Shown here: positions 45,681-55,049 of the stretch, in pieces
Numbering within the stretch: the stretch's first letter is position 1
How the letters are laid out: each line of letters opens with the position of its first letter
Assembly (NCBI GenBank): GCA_021773555.1
Contig: JAJFKA010000092.1
Coordinates: 1-64,000 of the forward strand
DNA from: Gammaproteobacteria bacterium
Lineage (GTDB): Bacteria; Pseudomonadota; Gammaproteobacteria; Pseudomonadales; Azotimanducaceae
Reading direction: 5' to 3'
Length of the DNA stretch: 64,000 nt
Made by a program: the position numbers and the translations under genes
Notes under the pieces: model-generated
Told to the model about the DNA's origin: nothing
The model's input: only the letters and a program-made list of their open reading frames with translations
Database searches by the model: none

Positions 45681-45686
45681 TATACT
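45681..45686 (+). promoter_or_regulatory. Candidate -10 box for the FadB/FadJ-like gene
   Basis: TATACT at 45681-45686 lies 35 bases upstream of ATG 45721. No good -35 sequence is present at 17 bases; the best is TTTTCG at 45653-45658 with a 22-base gap. The call is weak. Confidence 0.3.
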
Positions 45687-45720
45687 CGCGGTGCTGATAT
45701 TAATCCCGAAGGAGAGGCAT

Positions 45721-47823
45721 ATGAAAGGTACCGTCCACTATGAGAATCGCGGTGAAATTGCGTTGCTCAGCATCGACAATCCACCGGTCAATCCACTCTC
45801 GTCGGGAGTGCGGCAGGGCTTGTATGACGGGGTTGATCAGGCCCTCCGGGATGACAGTATCAAGGCGATGGTCATTACCGGGCTACATCGCGCGTTTATC
45901 GCGGGTGCTGATATAAGTGAGTTTGGGGCTGCCGGCAGCGAGGCGGTTGGATTGGGCGAAGTGCTTACCCGAATGGAGCAAAGCACCAAGCCGATTATCG
46001 CAGCGATAAATGGCACAGCCTTTGGTGGTGGCCTCGAGGTTGCGCTTTGCTGCGACTATCGAATTGCCGCGGTGACAGCACCGGTCGGTCTGCCGGAAGT
46101 TAAGTTGGGATTGTTACCTGGTGCTGGTGGTACCCAGCGTTTGCCTCGTTTGATTGGTGTAGAAGCGGCCATCAAGGCGATCGTATCCGGTGACCCGATA
46201 CTTGCACCTCAGGCGCTCGAGTTGGGAATCGTGGACAAAGTTACCGACCAGGACATCGTCAGCGAGGGTATCGCCTTCGCAGCGGAAATAGTTGACGCTG
46301 GTGCTAAAACTCGCAAGATTCGTGACCTTAGTGACAAGATTAACGAGGGCGGCGACTACCAATCGGTATTCACGGCCGCGGCGGAGGGTCTCAAGAAAAC
46401 CCATCGCAATCAATTTGCACCATCACAAATTCTGAAATGTATTGAAGCCGCGGCCATGTCCGACGACTTCGACGAGGGTCTTGCGGTTGAACAGAAACTG
46501 TTTGCTGAGTGTCTCGGTCACCCGCAGCGTGAGGCACTGATCCACATTTTTTTTGCGGAGCGTGCTGCCAACAAGATACCTGATCTTGATCGTGATGTAC
46601 CACTGCTCCCGATTGCAAAAGGATCAGTGATTGGTGCAGGTACTATGGGCGGTGGCATTGCCATGTGTTTTGCCAATGCAGGGATCCCGGTACGCCTGCA
46701 CGACAATGACGCTGAGAACCTTGCTCGCGGAATCAAAGTCATCGAAGGCAACTATGCTCGAACAGTATCGAGAGGCAGATTGTCGCAGGATGAGATGGAC
46801 AGCCGCATGGAATTGATAATTCCGACGGAAAATTTTGACGACCTGGGCGATGCGGATGTGGTAATCGAAGCGGTCTATGAAAATCTCGATTTAAAGAAAG
46901 AGATATTCGCGAAGCTGGACAAGATCATGAAGCCCGGTGCGATCCTGGCTACAAACACATCCGGGCTGGATGTGGATGCCATTGCGGCCGAGACCAGCAG
47001 ACCGGAATTCGTTTGTGGTATGCACTTTTTTAGCCCCGCAAATGTGATGCGCTTACTCGAAGTTGTCCGGGGTAATTCGTCCTCGCCGGTTGTCCTGGGA
47101 ACGGCGATGGCGCTCGGTAAAAAACTCGGCAAGGTATCCGTCGTCGCGGGCAACTGCCCTGGTTTCATCGGAAACAGAATGTTAGGTGGTTATCGCAGGC
47201 AGGCAGATTTGATGAGTCTGCAAGGAGCTTCTCCCGCACAGATCGACAAAGTCATATTTGACTTCGGCCTTGCAATGGGTCCGTTTGCCATGGCGGATAT
47301 GGTGGGCCTCGATCTTGGCTGGCGTGCGCGCAAAATGATGGGCGGGTCGAATGAAGTGACTGCACGTGTTCCGGATGAGCTTTGTGAACTTGGACGATTC
47401 GGTCAGAAAAATGGCAAGGGATACTACCGCTATGAAGCAGGGGACCGGACTCCATACCCTGACGCTGAGGCGGATGAAGTTATTAAACGCGTCTCTGAAT
47501 CGCTCGGCTACACCAGAGCGAACTTCAGTGACGATGAGATTCTAAAGCGCTGTATGTACCCACTGGTCAATATCGGGGCGAAGTTACTGGAGGAGGGCCA
47601 TGCGCTCCGTGCGGGCGACATAGATACGGTTTATGTGAATGGGTACGGCTTCCCGGCCTGCATTGGCGGGCCAATGTGGTTCGCGGACAGCAACGGGCTG
47701 GACAATGTGCTGGCCGATATTGAACGCTTTTACGAAGAAACCGGCGACGATGTCTGGAAGCCTGCAGAACTGTTGAAAAAGCTTGTTGCTGAGGGCAAAA
47801 ACTTTGCCTCGCTGGATGCCTGA
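45721..47823 (+). CDS. Bifunctional enoyl-CoA hydratase / 3-hydroxyacyl-CoA dehydrogenase (FadB/FadJ-like)
   Basis: A 700-residue multifunctional beta-oxidation protein; ATG 45721 follows GAAGGAGAGG. The N-terminal crotonase part (1-190) has FIAGADISEFG, GTAFGGGLEVALCCDYR and PEVKLGLLPGAGGTQRLPRLIG with the two catalytic Glu. The NAD-binding domain begins with VIGAGTMGGGIAMCFANAG near residue 305, then MHFFSPANVMRLLEVV (catalytic His) and a C-terminal helical domain. The reactions are hydration of enoyl-CoA and oxidation of the hydroxyacyl-CoA. No thiolase partner lies beside it. It may serve the acyl-CoA dehydrogenases in this window. Confidence 0.93.
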   Translation: MKGTVHYENRGEIALLSIDNPPVNPLSSGVRQGLYDGVDQALRDDSIKAMVITGLHRAFIAGADISEFGAAGSEAVGLGEVLTRMEQSTKPIIAAINGTAFGGGLEVALCCDYRIAAVTAPVGLPEVKLGLLPGAGGTQRLPRLIGVEAAIKAIVSGDPILAPQALELGIVDKVTDQDIVSEGIAFAAEIVDAGAKTRKIRDLSDKINEGGDYQSVFTAAAEGLKKTHRNQFAPSQILKCIEAAAMSDDFDEGLAVEQKLFAECLGHPQREALIHIFFAERAANKIPDLDRDVPLLPIAKGSVIGAGTMGGGIAMCFANAGIPVRLHDNDAENLARGIKVIEGNYARTVSRGRLSQDEMDSRMELIIPTENFDDLGDADVVIEAVYENLDLKKEIFAKLDKIMKPGAILATNTSGLDVDAIAAETSRPEFVCGMHFFSPANVMRLLEVVRGNSSSPVVLGTAMALGKKLGKVSVVAGNCPGFIGNRMLGGYRRQADLMSLQGASPAQIDKVIFDFGLAMGPFAMADMVGLDLGWRARKMMGGSNEVTARVPDELCELGRFGQKNGKGYYRYEAGDRTPYPDAEADEVIKRVSESLGYTRANFSDDEILKRCMYPLVNIGAKLLEEGHALRAGDIDTVYVNGYGFPACIGGPMWFADSNGLDNVLADIERFYEETGDDVWKPAELLKKLVAEGKNFASLDA

Positions 47824-47977
47824 CCTCGACGCTTAAACTCCCGGGAGTTAGTCTGAGTGAAGTGATCCAATTTTCGAGGAGTGTGGCTGCGCCCTCTGAA
47901 TAGGTGGCTTAATTTTCCGTATGCCGGCCGGACCTGATCAAATCTGCCAGTGGTTAGTCATATCCGCCTATTGGCGA

Positions 47978-48006
47978 TTGTCTAAAATCAAAAAGTAATT
48001 ATAAAA
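47978..48006 (+). promoter_or_regulatory. Weak sigma-70 promoter candidate before the DUF454 gene
   Basis: TTGTCT (47978-47983), a 17-base spacer and ATAAAA (48001-48006) lie about 75 bases upstream of the DUF454 start in an AT-rich stretch. Both boxes deviate from consensus. Confidence 0.3.
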
Positions 48007-48081
48007 CAAAGACTTACAGCGATGGCACAGATCGTGCGTAGGCCTCTGTGAGCCAATTGCGTTTTGAAAAGTGATGAACCC

Positions 48082-48432
48082 ATGAAAAAAGTGATACACG
48101 TTGAACTCAGTAAACCCATGAAGCTGATCTACCTGGCTTTCGGGCTCGTTTGCCTGGGATTTGGTCTCCTCGGACTGATCTTCCCGATACTACCTGGCGT
48201 GTTGTTTCTCTTAGCTGCACTGTTCCTGCTGAGTCGCGGGTCCGCTCGTATCGCGCGGTTCGCTCAATCGAACAGCCAGATCAGGAAGATACAAACGCGA
48301 CTTGACCGCATGCAAGCGGTAAGCGTGCCAGATCAGTTGCGCCTGGCGGGTTGGATGGTGCTGGAAACGGGCGTTCGTAGCGCTCAGTTTATGAGCCGGT
48401 CGGTGTCTCGTGTCCGCGATCGATTTCGCTAA
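48082..48432 (+). CDS. DUF454 (YbaN-like) inner-membrane protein
   Basis: A 116-residue protein from ATG 48082; TTG 48064 would add six residues. Two hydrophobic segments form KLIYLAFGLVCLGFGLLGLIFPILPGVLFLLAALFLL, the hallmark of the YbaN/DUF454 family, followed by a basic cytoplasmic tail. The function is unknown. It is monocistronic, with a 258-bp upstream spacer and its own weak promoter candidate. Confidence 0.85.
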   Translation: MKKVIHVELSKPMKLIYLAFGLVCLGFGLLGLIFPILPGVLFLLAALFLLSRGSARIARFAQSNSQIRKIQTRLDRMQAVSVPDQLRLAGWMVLETGVRSAQFMSRSVSRVRDRFR

Positions 48433-48518
48433 GTGCGAGTAAACGCCGGGTCAATGCCAATCTTTTCCTGAGAGTAAAAACAGGTATGCTTGTGGCTCCT
48501 ATCTAACAGGAGTCATCC

Positions 48519-49433
48519 TTGAAACTAGCGGTTGAATTTCCTTCGGTCAGTTATCGAGAGGGTCCCGAGGGGATAATCCGCCTTGCCCGGGAAGTAGAAC
48601 GAATCGGCTTTGATCAACTGGATATGTTTGACCATGTGGTCATGGGATATCCAACTGAGACGCGACCCGCGCCGATGTATCCCCCTCAGATGCCCATCAT
48701 GGAAGCCGTGGTGATGCTCTCCTTTATTGCAGCTGTAACCAGCACAATTGGTCTGGGTACGGAGGTACTCGTGCTACCACAACGAAATCCCACACTAACC
48801 GCGAAGCAGATAGCGACGCTGGACACCCTCTCCGGAGGTCGAGTGCGTCTTGGAGTTGGTGTTGGCTGGCAGGAATCGGAGTACGAGGCACTCGGCGAAT
48901 CGTTCCGAACGAGAGGGAAACGGATGGATGAGGCGATTCGGCTGTTGCGGAAATTTTGGGGGGAGGAACGCGTCGATTCCAATTCGAGCGACTACCGTTT
49001 CGAGGCGATCGCGATGGAGCCCAAACCGCCGCAAGGCGCAAAGCTGCCGATTTGGGTTGGGGGAAGCTCCAGGAGAGCATTATTGCGCGTTGCGGAGTTG
49101 GGGGATGGGTGGATGGCATCATCGGGCATGTCAGAGGAAAGCGTTAGCGCGAAACGGGCACTGATTCTGGAACACGCGATCAAGTGCAATCGCGATCCTG
49201 CCGAAATTGGGTTTCAGATGATGCTGGACTCGCCGCCGCGCGACGACGCGGGGAAAGCCTTTTACAGTGACATGGATAAAGTGGTCGCTGCAGCAGCGCG
49301 GATTCAGGATCTGGAGTTTGGTTGGGCGACTATAAACATGACCGCGATCTTTCAATCTGGTGCACGAACGATTGATTCGATGACGGACGTTCTCGGCAAC
49401 ATTCACGACCGTATCAGAAGTGAATTCGACTAG
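48519..49433 (+). CDS. LLM-class F420/FMN-dependent oxidoreductase
   Basis: A 304-residue luciferase-like enzyme with a TTG start at 48519 and AGGAG 6 bases upstream (48508-48512). Motifs: FDQLDMFDHVVMGYP, STIGLGTEVLVLPQRNPTLTAKQIATLDTLSGGRVRLGVGVGWQESEYEALG and PIWVGGSSRRALLRVAELGDGWM. It is a second LLM protein, distinct from the one at 41547. The substrate is unknown. The M20 peptidase starts 18 bases downstream, so both may be transcribed together. Confidence 0.9.
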   Translation: MKLAVEFPSVSYREGPEGIIRLAREVERIGFDQLDMFDHVVMGYPTETRPAPMYPPQMPIMEAVVMLSFIAAVTSTIGLGTEVLVLPQRNPTLTAKQIATLDTLSGGRVRLGVGVGWQESEYEALGESFRTRGKRMDEAIRLLRKFWGEERVDSNSSDYRFEAIAMEPKPPQGAKLPIWVGGSSRRALLRVAELGDGWMASSGMSEESVSAKRALILEHAIKCNRDPAEIGFQMMLDSPPRDDAGKAFYSDMDKVVAAAARIQDLEFGWATINMTAIFQSGARTIDSMTDVLGNIHDRIRSEFD

Positions 49434-49451
49434 GCCATGAGAGGAGCATTC

Positions 49452-50915
49452 ATGAAAAGATTAGCAATGGTGGTCGGCGTCGCTGTACTCCTGGTCATTG
49501 GTGTTTTGATATCAAGAACATTGATGCATGCGCCGAACTCTACCGAAATTGTGGAGAAACTAACCATTGAAATCGATGTGGCCGAAGCTGCACAGCATTT
49601 ATCCGAAGCAATCCGCTATGTAACGATTTCGCATCAAAGTGAAGCAGATATTGACCGTGCCGCCTTCCAGGATTTTATCGACTGGGCTCGTATCACTTAC
49701 CCTGAGGTGCACCAGCAGTTGCAGTTACAAAGGCTGAATGACACGCTCCTGTATCGTTGGCAGGGTCGAGATGACACCTTGCAGCCGATCCTGGTGACCG
49801 GCCACTATGATGTTGTTCCAGTCATACCCGGAACGGAGGAAAAATGGCAGCACCCGCCGTTTGAGGGGGTAATCGATAACGGTGTCATCTGGGGTCGCGG
49901 CGCGCTTGATGACAAGAGCGGCGTAATAGGTCTGTTTGAAGCCGCGGAGTTGCTGTTGAGGCAGGGTTTTCAACCTGAACGCACGATCTATTTGAGTTTC
50001 GGTCACGATGAGGAACTTGGCGGAACCAACGGTGCTTCGGAAGTCGCTGGTCTGTTGAAATCCGAAGGTGTGCAACTCGCATGGACACTGGATGAAGGCT
50101 CATTTCTTCTCAGTAAGATGCTTCCGGGTGTCGACCCGCTCGTGGCAACCATCAATGTTGCCGAGAAGGGCAGTGTGACACTGCTGATTGTCGCAAAGGC
50201 CGACGGGGGGCACTCATCCATGCCGCCAAAAAATACCGCAGTTGGAATACTCGCGGCGGCCATTGTCAGGTTGGAAGACAATCCCGTTCCTGGTGGGCTA
50301 TCAGGATTGAGTGCGCAGATGTTTGATGAAATCAGCCGTTATATGCCCTTCATGCCGCGCTTGTTGTTTGCAAATCAATGGCTCTTTTCACGGTTGCTCG
50401 ATAACCAGCTTTCATCCCTGTCGATGACGAATGCAATGCTTCGAACCACAACGGCGCCGACCATGCTTTCCGGCAGTATTAAAACGAATGTTTTGCCGAT
50501 TGAAGCCATCGCAGCCGTGAACTTCAGGATTCATCCAAGGGATAGTGTCCAGGATGTGATTGACCATGTGAGAAAAGCTGTTGAATCCGACGTTGTTGAA
50601 GTCCGCGTACCGGAATATGGAGGCCGCGCTGCTTCCGAGGTTTCTGACTGGAACTCAGAAGGCTACGCGGTGATTGCACGATCAACCCGGGAGGTTTATG
50701 GCGAGGTTGTCATTACGCCGGGGCTAATGATCGCGGGCTCAGACACGCGCCACTATGGAAAAGTTGCTGACAATTCGTTCCGGTACAATCCATTTGTCGT
50801 TACGTCAGAGGACCTGACCGGTTTTCACGGTACTAACGAGAAAATCACGGTCGATAATTTTGCCCAGGGGATTCGCACGTATATACAGATTTTAAAAAAT
50901 GGTTCTGGGCGATAA
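49452..50915 (+). CDS. M20-family metallopeptidase (carboxypeptidase S-like)
   Basis: A 487-residue zinc peptidase. ATG 49452 is preferred over ATG 49437 because GAGGAG (49441-49446) sits 5 bases upstream. The N-terminus is a signal anchor (LAMVVGVAVLLVIGVLIS). Metal ligands are seen in VTGHYDVVPV, GRGALDDKSG and FGHDEELGG, with the C-terminal pair in SDTRHYGK and GFHGTNEKI. It removes C-terminal residues or hydrolyses N-acyl amino acids in the periplasm. A PHP-type hydrolase starts just after it. Confidence 0.92.
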   Translation: MKRLAMVVGVAVLLVIGVLISRTLMHAPNSTEIVEKLTIEIDVAEAAQHLSEAIRYVTISHQSEADIDRAAFQDFIDWARITYPEVHQQLQLQRLNDTLLYRWQGRDDTLQPILVTGHYDVVPVIPGTEEKWQHPPFEGVIDNGVIWGRGALDDKSGVIGLFEAAELLLRQGFQPERTIYLSFGHDEELGGTNGASEVAGLLKSEGVQLAWTLDEGSFLLSKMLPGVDPLVATINVAEKGSVTLLIVAKADGGHSSMPPKNTAVGILAAAIVRLEDNPVPGGLSGLSAQMFDEISRYMPFMPRLLFANQWLFSRLLDNQLSSLSMTNAMLRTTTAPTMLSGSIKTNVLPIEAIAAVNFRIHPRDSVQDVIDHVRKAVESDVVEVRVPEYGGRAASEVSDWNSEGYAVIARSTREVYGEVVITPGLMIAGSDTRHYGKVADNSFRYNPFVVTSEDLTGFHGTNEKITVDNFAQGIRTYIQILKNGSGR

Positions 50916-50934
50916 ATTGGAGCGGTCTTTCTCT

Positions 50935-52356
50935 ATGGCAAAGTATACAAGTGTAAGGTTCGTCCTTCTTGCAGCTTTAAGTGGCTGTGTCACACAGTCC
51001 ACTCCTGTGATGAATCAGGCAAGCTGGATTGCGGGTGATCACCACATCCACTCGCGGTATAGCGTGGGTTGGAACCGGGAAGTCGATCCTCCGACTCCGA
51101 TTATCGGTGGCGATGCGATCTATCCGATTCCGATGAACGCGCTGATGGCGCGGTCGTTTGGTCTGTCCTGGATGGTTGCAACGGATCACGGTGGTCCAAA
51201 TCATTCCAAAATTACCCGGGATCGCGCTTATCCCGAACTGGTGCAATCAAGACAACTGGTGCCGGGTGTGATCCAATTCTACGGGATGGAATTAAATACG
51301 CCGGGCGCTGATCACAGCAGCATTATTATTCCTCCTGGAGCGGATGAAACGGATCGCCTGTTTGCGATTGAATCGGGATTCGATAAATACGACGTTCACC
51401 CGGTTGATGCCGAGCGTGATGTTGAATCTCGAATGGTTGCAGCGCTGAAAATTATGGACGGAATGTCACCGAAACCGCTCGTTATCGCCAATCATCCGTC
51501 CAGATCCGCACCCGGGGCACACCAGTATGGCCTGTACGCGCCGGCAGAATTAAGGGCGTGGAATGATACCGCGGCAGAAGTTGCCGTGGGTATGGCCGGT
51601 GCACCCGGGCATCAGGCAATCGCCTTGTCTGCGGACGGTACACCGCGTGCGTTAGCGCGTGGTGGTTATCGGCTTTTCCCCACCATGGGAGGATTTGATC
51701 AGATGACCGCACGCGTAGGTGGCTTCTGGGACTCAATGCTGGGGGAGGGGCGTCGCTGGTTCATCACGGCGAATTCAGATTCACACAAACACTACACCGA
51801 AGGAGGCATCGATTTCTGGCCGGGAGAGTATTCCAAGACTTATGTTCATGCACAGCTGAATCACGAGAGCATCGTGGATGCAATCAGGTCAGGTAAGGTC
51901 TTCGTGACCACCGGTGATCTGATCTCGGAACTTGACGTCACTGTGAGAAATGCGGCCGATATCGCCGCAGCTAGCGGCTCACTGCAGTTGACCATTCCGG
52001 GCGCCTACGATGTGACGATCTCGTTGGTCGATCCGGAGGGTAAAAATCATCACGGTGATTCACCGAGAGTGAGACGGGTTGATGTGATTATGGGAGAAAT
52101 TGGCGGCAAAACAACGGATCCGACGCTGGATACCAACAACACAACTAAGGTCGTAAAGAGATTCTACTCTGATGATTGGCAAGGCAGAGGAACGAGAAAA
52201 ACCATGACTCATACAATCATTGCCGGGAAGGCGGATTTCTATGTGCGGGTCCGAGGTACTAATACTGATGAGCTGGAACCGGCGATGGACCCGCCAGGAG
52301 AGGATCCCTGGCAGGACCTGTGGTTTTATTCGAACCCTGTGTTTGTTCGGCGCTGA
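50935..52356 (+). CDS. PHP-domain (CehA/McbA-type) metallohydrolase lipoprotein
   Basis: A 473-residue protein; ATG 50935 gives a lipoprotein signal (VLLAALSGC), while ATG 50899 overlaps the M20 gene. Metal ligands of the polymerase-and-histidinol-phosphatase fold are seen: GDHHIHSRYS, VATDHGG, NHPSR and ANSDSHKHY. CehA/McbA-like proteins of this group hydrolyse carbamates or phosphoesters; the exact substrate is not shown. It is anchored in the membrane and follows the M20 peptidase. Confidence 0.85.
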   Translation: MAKYTSVRFVLLAALSGCVTQSTPVMNQASWIAGDHHIHSRYSVGWNREVDPPTPIIGGDAIYPIPMNALMARSFGLSWMVATDHGGPNHSKITRDRAYPELVQSRQLVPGVIQFYGMELNTPGADHSSIIIPPGADETDRLFAIESGFDKYDVHPVDAERDVESRMVAALKIMDGMSPKPLVIANHPSRSAPGAHQYGLYAPAELRAWNDTAAEVAVGMAGAPGHQAIALSADGTPRALARGGYRLFPTMGGFDQMTARVGGFWDSMLGEGRRWFITANSDSHKHYTEGGIDFWPGEYSKTYVHAQLNHESIVDAIRSGKVFVTTGDLISELDVTVRNAADIAAASGSLQLTIPGAYDVTISLVDPEGKNHHGDSPRVRRVDVIMGEIGGKTTDPTLDTNNTTKVVKRFYSDDWQGRGTRKTMTHTIIAGKADFYVRVRGTNTDELEPAMDPPGEDPWQDLWFYSNPVFVRR

Positions 52357-52357
52357 A

Positions 52358-52744
52358 CTATTTCGCGGGGCTGAGCTGAATAAGGATTCCATTGGCGGAT
52401 TTAGGGTGAATAAATACCTGGGGACCACCAACTCCGATGAGTTGCACACCCTTTGCCGTTAGTGCCTCGACCGTCGCGTCCAGATCCTCAACCTCCATGG
52501 CCAGCGTATGCAAACCTTCTCCGCGAGACTGCACCGCACGCCCGACAGCAGATTCATCATTGTTGGGTGCAACAATCTCGATAAATCCACCATTTTGAAG
52601 CGGGAAAAACGCCTGTTTGATGCCAAGCGCTTCTGACTCGGCAGTACGTTCCAATGCGAGCCCCAGCTTATCGCGCCAGGTCTCGATGCCATCATCGATG
52701 TCCTTCACTCGTATTACAATATGATCAACACCTTTCATTGACAT
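52358..52744 (-). CDS. Methylmalonyl-CoA epimerase-like VOC protein
   Basis: A 128-residue vicinal-oxygen-chelate protein. Likely metal ligands are His in VDHIVIRV, Glu in GFIEIVAP and His in GLHTLAMEVED; the final Glu of methylmalonyl-CoA epimerase aligns with Gln in GILIQLSP, so the metal site may differ. It converges on the PHP gene with a 1-base gap. A role in propionyl-CoA or branched-chain degradation is possible. Confidence 0.75.
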   Translation of the reverse strand: MSMKGVDHIVIRVKDIDDGIETWRDKLGLALERTAESEALGIKQAFFPLQNGGFIEIVAPNNDESAVGRAVQSRGEGLHTLAMEVEDLDATVEALTAKGVQLIGVGGPQVFIHPKSANGILIQLSPAK

Positions 52745-53041
52745 GGGATTACCTCAAGTTGTGGGAGCAGCTGAATATAGCCTGATGCCGGTCCTGAATA
52801 CAATTGCGCCTCGATCCCTGCACATGGCGAAGTTGTTAGCCATGCTGTCTTGAGCGATTTTGTTCAAGATTCGAAGGCAGAATTGTCAGAAAACCATTCA
52901 GACACAGGCTGTGTTTCACGAGTTGACCTCCGTTTTCACTTAACCTATTGAAATATAATAACCTAACGATTATACTATGTCGCCGTCGTGAATAGTGCGG
53001 GCTAGTACATTCTCTGCCGAAATTTCCTGGAATGCTGATCA
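52745..53041. other. 297-bp divergent spacer with a promoter
   Basis: The spacer separates the VOC gene (minus) and the GMC oxidoreductase gene (plus). The only clear element is the sigma-70-like promoter at 52948-52976. The left half has no feature I recognise. Confidence 0.5.
52948..52976 (+). promoter_or_regulatory. Sigma-70-type promoter of the GMC oxidoreductase gene
   Basis: TTGAAA (52948-52953) and TATACT (52971-52976) are separated by 17 bases, five of six matches in each box. Transcription would start near 52983, leaving a leader of about 60 bases before ATG 53042. The AT-rich region also holds TATAAT at 52954-52959. Confidence 0.6.
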
Positions 53042-54628
53042 ATGGCTGCAGATCGACCGGATTACATTATTGTCGGAGCTGGGTCAGCCGGGTCGGTTCT
53101 CGCCCATCGGTTGTCGAAGCAATACAAGGTGACCCTGCTGGAAGCAGGTCCGAGAGATTATGGCTGGGACTTCAGGGTCCACATGCCAGCGGCCTTATCA
53201 CACGTGTTAAACAATGATCGATACAACTGGTTTTATCACTCTGAACCGGAACCTAATTTGAATGGTCGGCGTGCATACTGCCCGCGGGGAAGGGTACTTG
53301 GTGGATCATCTTCCATTAACGGCATGATTTACGTCCGTGGAAATCCGGTAGATTTTGATGACTGGTCGGAGCGCCCCGGGCTCGGAAACTGGAGATACGA
53401 GGACTGTTTGCCGTATTTTAAAAGGGCTGAGTCAGCGATTGCAGGAGACACCGATTTCCGCGGTCGCGACGGCCCGTTGCATATCAGTCGGGGCAAGGCT
53501 GAGAATGTCCTGTTTAAAGCCTGGCTGGCAGCAGGAGAGCAGGCAGGACATTACCTTACCGATGATTTCAATGGCCGCATTCAGGAAGGATTTGGCGTGT
53601 TTGACCGCACAATCAGGTCTGGACGGCGGATGAGTGCCGCCAGAGCCTATCTCTATCCGAGGCCGGTAAACCTGACCATCATGGATAAGGCCAGGGTTAC
53701 CAGAATCCTCACCCGGTCAGGAAAGGCTACAGGTGTTGAATTCGAAAAGTCCGGAAAGGTACAGGTTCTGAATGCAGACAGGGAAGTTATTTTGTGTGGT
53801 GGTGCGATCAACTCGCCGCAGTTGCTGATGCTGTCCGGCATCGGACCGGCCGCGCATCTTGCTGAAATGGATATTCCGGTGATTCTCGATTTACCCGGAG
53901 TGGGACGAGACCTGCAGGATCATCTGGAGATATACATCCAGTATAGTTGTCAGCAGCCGGTTTCGATTTACCCTGCACTTAAATGGTACAACCAGCCGGG
54001 CATCGGATTGCGCTGGTACATTAATGGGAGCGGACCCGGCGGCACGAATCATTTCGAGACCGGGGCTTTTTTAAAAAGTGATGCGGTCAGAAGGGCGCCG
54101 GATTTACAGTTCCATTTCCTGCCGATAGCGATGAACTACGACGGCAGCGACAAACATGATGGTCACGGTTTTCAGGTACATGTTGGACCAATGAAACCCA
54201 GCAGTCGCGGTCGTGTTAGACTGAGTTCAAACGATCCGTTTGCGGCGCCTTGCATATCCTTCAATTACAACTCGACTGAACACGATCGTGAAGTAATGCG
54301 CAAGGGCATCCGGCTGGCACGGGATATTGTTGCCCAGGCTGCGTTTGATGAATTTCGCGGAATTGAGCTGAGACCCGGATCTGAGGAGCAAACGGATACA
54401 GAACTCGACGGGTTTGTTTCGAAGTTCGCAGAAAGTGCCTACCACCCCAGTTGCAGCTGCCGCATGGGAGACGACGCGTTCGCGGTGGTCGACTCCGAGG
54501 GGCGCGTCCATGGAATCGAAAATCTCCGGGTCATCGACGCTTCGATCATGCCAGAAATAACTAATGGGAACCTGAATGCACCAGTAATCATGATGGCTGA
54601 AAAACTAAGTGATGCAATCCTCGCCTGA
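53042..54628 (+). CDS. GMC-family FAD oxidoreductase (choline dehydrogenase-like)
   Basis: A 528-residue flavoprotein. The FAD-binding motif is YIIVGAGSAGSVLAHRLS (residues 8-25); GRVLGGSSSINGMIYVRG follows near residue 82, and the C-terminal active-site His lies in AYHPSCSCRMG. Family members oxidise alcohols to aldehydes, with BetA and alkanol dehydrogenases as examples. No BetB partner is next to it, so choline need not be the substrate. It stands alone downstream of a good promoter. Confidence 0.92.
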   Translation: MAADRPDYIIVGAGSAGSVLAHRLSKQYKVTLLEAGPRDYGWDFRVHMPAALSHVLNNDRYNWFYHSEPEPNLNGRRAYCPRGRVLGGSSSINGMIYVRGNPVDFDDWSERPGLGNWRYEDCLPYFKRAESAIAGDTDFRGRDGPLHISRGKAENVLFKAWLAAGEQAGHYLTDDFNGRIQEGFGVFDRTIRSGRRMSAARAYLYPRPVNLTIMDKARVTRILTRSGKATGVEFEKSGKVQVLNADREVILCGGAINSPQLLMLSGIGPAAHLAEMDIPVILDLPGVGRDLQDHLEIYIQYSCQQPVSIYPALKWYNQPGIGLRWYINGSGPGGTNHFETGAFLKSDAVRRAPDLQFHFLPIAMNYDGSDKHDGHGFQVHVGPMKPSSRGRVRLSSNDPFAAPCISFNYNSTEHDREVMRKGIRLARDIVAQAAFDEFRGIELRPGSEEQTDTELDGFVSKFAESAYHPSCSCRMGDDAFAVVDSEGRVHGIENLRVIDASIMPEITNGNLNAPVIMMAEKLSDAILA

Positions 54629-54656
54629 CAACCACGTCCGTGCCCGGACCTATGTG

Positions 54657-55049
54657 TTAGTCGTTAATAATAATTTTTGGATCATACTCACATCCGGCAG
54701 CATTGACGACGCTGTAGGCGTAGCTGCCACTGTAGGCGGATGGTGAAATTTTGCAATGCACGGATTTGGATGATTGGTGGCAGCCGCCCTCAAATATTCC
54801 GTGGTCCGAGGAATTTTTCATCACAATCTGGAAATCCGGAGCTGAGGTCGCTGAACCCTTATACTTCCAGCTGATGTTATGCGCCTGGCCTTTCGTGAAA
54901 CAAACATCCTCACCAGACCCACACCCCTGGTCTGGCTGTACTGCGATCGGACAGTTATTGTCGTCAATGACGATCTGGATCTTGACGCTTTTTGCGGAAG
55001 CCGAAAAAGAAAGCGCAGTTAACAGGCAAGCAAGAAGGAATTTAGTCAT
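54657..55049 (-). CDS. Small cysteine-rich secreted protein coupled to the TIR gene
   Basis: A 130-residue protein from ATG 55049 with a clear signal peptide (FLLACLLTALSFSASA). The mature part has seven Cys (DDNNCP, GCGSGEDVC, GGCHQSSKSVHC, AGCEY), suggesting disulfides or metal binding in the periplasm. The start overlaps the stop of the TIR-TPR gene by 8 bases (ATGACTAA) and lacks its own ribosome-binding site, so translation is coupled. I recognise no family. Confidence 0.6.
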   Translation of the reverse strand: MTKFLLACLLTALSFSASAKSVKIQIVIDDNNCPIAVQPDQGCGSGEDVCFTKGQAHNISWKYKGSATSAPDFQIVMKNSSDHGIFEGGCHQSSKSVHCKISPSAYSGSYAYSVVNAAGCEYDPKIIIND

